Shown here one piece after another: positions 13,061 through 13,724 of a DNA stretch of 13,724 nt (the first letter of the stretch is position 1; each line of letters begins with the position of its first letter). The DNA is from Lachnospiraceae bacterium (GTDB lineage Bacteria; Bacillota; Clostridia; Lachnospirales; Lachnospiraceae): positions 1 to 13,724 of the forward strand of contig CAAFVW010000021.1 of assembly GCA_900766575.1 (NCBI GenBank). The letters run 5' to 3'. The notes below the pieces were generated by a model. The model was not told the DNA's origin. It made no database searches and saw nothing but the letters and a program-made list of their open reading frames with translations. A program made the translations under genes and the position numbers.

Positions 13061-13089
13061 ATGATAACCCATTTTTCACCGATATGCAA
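13061..13089 (-). promoter_or_regulatory. Sigma-A promoter of the HAM1-like gene
   Basis: On the minus strand, -35 TTGCAT (13084-13089), a 17-base spacer, and -10 TATCAT (13061-13066). The start is predicted near 13055, about 35 bases before the ATG. It probably also serves the YhfC-like and HD genes. Confidence 0.7.
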
Positions 13090-13108
13090 CTTCCGGCAAA
13101 AGATATGT

Positions 13109-13153
13109 AAAACAGAGAAGCGCCCGTATCAGCATTTATGCTGGCACGGGCGC
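13109..13153 (-). terminator. Strong hairpin, probable terminator for the right-edge gene
   Basis: At 13120-13153 two 16-base arms pair (minus-strand outer arms GCGCCCGT and ACGGGCGC; one G-U and one C-A mismatch inside) around AA. The minus strand continues TTCTCTGTTTT, an interrupted U-tract. It lies about 90 bases after the stop of the right-edge gene, beyond a second hairpin. Confidence 0.7.
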
Positions 13154-13175
13154 AAATCATTTAAGGCATGCTTTA

Positions 13176-13212
13176 CACCCCCGTTTCTTTCATTATATCA
13201 GAAACGGGGGTG
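13176..13212. repeat. Perfect 12-base inverted repeat with a -10-like loop
   Basis: CACCCCCGTTTC and GAAACGGGGGTG pair perfectly around a 13-base loop. Neither side is directly followed by a U-run; on the plus strand TTTTTT comes nine bases later. The minus-strand loop reads TGATATAAT, a perfect extended -10 element, but has no good -35 box. It may be a terminator, a protein site, or a cryptic promoter. Confidence 0.65.
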
Positions 13213-13244
13213 ATTTGTAGTTTTTTGACAGCCTTCCTTGAGTC

Positions 13245-13724
13245 TTACTTTGCAAGTACAACGGAAATTTTGATCTCCTTTTCCGCCTCGCTCAGGTCAA
13301 ACGCGCCGCCGTCCGCGACGCTCACACGTAGCTCATACAATGTGCCGTCAGAAAGCGTATCCACGGCGCTGCCTGCTTCATCCGTGATTGACCACAGTTC
13401 GTTGCTGACCTCCGCCAACATTCCGTCCGCACCGTAGGCATAGAGCTTCAGCTCAGCGGTGCTTCCGGAAAGATTGTTCATCCGGAACGAGACCGTCGTG
13501 TTGGGATGGACGTTTTCGACTGTCACGGTGTTGCGCCAACTTGCAACTGCTCCTTTGCCGCCATCCTGTTCAAACTGCGCCTGCGACAGCATGTTTCGCG
13601 CGGATTTGTCGAGATCGACCTTGCGGTAGGGCATTTCGGGAAGATACACAAAGCGGTCCTGCAAGCACAGCAGCTCCAGATAGCCCGTCGGGCAGTAGAG
13701 CGCGTTGCCGCTGTTTCCGGCATA
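13245..13724 (-). CDS. C-terminal fragment of an unrecognised, probably beta-rich protein
   Basis: 159 residues are visible; the frame is open to the right edge with no need for a start inside the window. I do not recognise it. The first 40 residues (GNALYCPTGYLELLCLQDRFVYLPEMPYRKVDL) look like the end of another domain. The last 110 or so have alternating hydrophobic patterns typical of a beta-sandwich (TVTVENVHPNTTVSFRMNN, AELKLYAYGADG, LYELRVSVADGG, KEIKISVVLAK). Such domains are common in exported proteins, but no anchor or signal can be seen here. Codon choice (GCG, CGC, CCG, GTC) and GC content, about 57% in a hand count of 240 bases, differ from neighbours, which run in the high 40s. 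Acquisition by transfer is possible. It ends in TAA with two hairpins downstream. Confidence 0.7.
   Translation of the reverse strand, partial: YAGNSGNALYCPTGYLELLCLQDRFVYLPEMPYRKVDLDKSARNMLSQAQFEQDGGKGAVASWRNTVTVENVHPNTTVSFRMNNLSGSTAELKLYAYGADGMLAEVSNELWSITDEAGSAVDTLSDGTLYELRVSVADGGAFDLSEAEKEIKISVVLAK

Overview
The window looks like chromosomal DNA of a low-to-mid GC anaerobic Firmicute, most likely a butyrate-forming Clostridium-class gut bacterium of the Lachnospiraceae type. This rests on the gene order thl-crt-hbd-bcd-etfB, strong AGGAGG ribosome sites, extended -10 promoters, a long-form ribosome hibernation factor, and relatives I recognise from that family. Nearly everything is read from the minus strand; the only clear plus-strand gene is a short-chain dehydrogenase at 9489-10223.

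Region 1 (1-4536, minus) is the butyryl-CoA operon. Read right to left it holds thiolase, crotonase, 3-hydroxybutyryl-CoA dehydrogenase, butyryl-CoA dehydrogenase, and the first 31 codons of EtfB running off the left edge. Together these turn two acetyl-CoA into butyryl-CoA while reoxidising NADH, and Bcd/Etf can couple this to ferredoxin reduction. A good sigma-A promoter (4485-4513) sits between two Rex-operator-like sequences in inverted orientation, which would fit NADH/NAD+ control. Two intercistronic stem-loops without U-tracts (thl-crt and hbd-bcd) may tune mRNA stability.

Region 2 (4561-8059, minus) has a membrane-anchored M23 peptidase, hpf with its promoter and terminator, a gene-free stretch of about 600 bases, and a secreted SH3-SH3-NlpC/P60 peptidoglycan hydrolase with its own promoter and terminator. 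The gene-free stretch contains three perfect DnaA boxes and one near-match, all in one orientation within 71 bases, plus two operator-like palindromes. No dnaA, dnaN or rpmH lies nearby, so a DnaA-box cluster is likelier than the replication origin.

Region 3 (8252-10452) has thioredoxin reductase diverging from an FabG-like reductase across a compact promoter region with two interleaved inverted repeats, then an 84-residue conserved-looking small protein whose 3' end overlaps the reductase gene head to head.

Region 4 (10573-13089, minus) is a probable housekeeping transcription unit: a divergent HAM1/RdgB-like nucleotide hydrolase, a YhfC-type membrane protease and an HD-domain hydrolase, probably read from a promoter at 13061-13089.

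Region 5 (13109-13724) holds two strong hairpins and the 3' end of an unrecognised gene that is visibly richer in GC than its neighbours.

I see no tRNA, rRNA, CRISPR array, insertion sequence or prophage gene. The window is mostly ordinary core metabolism; the best leads are in its regulatory and intergenic DNA.
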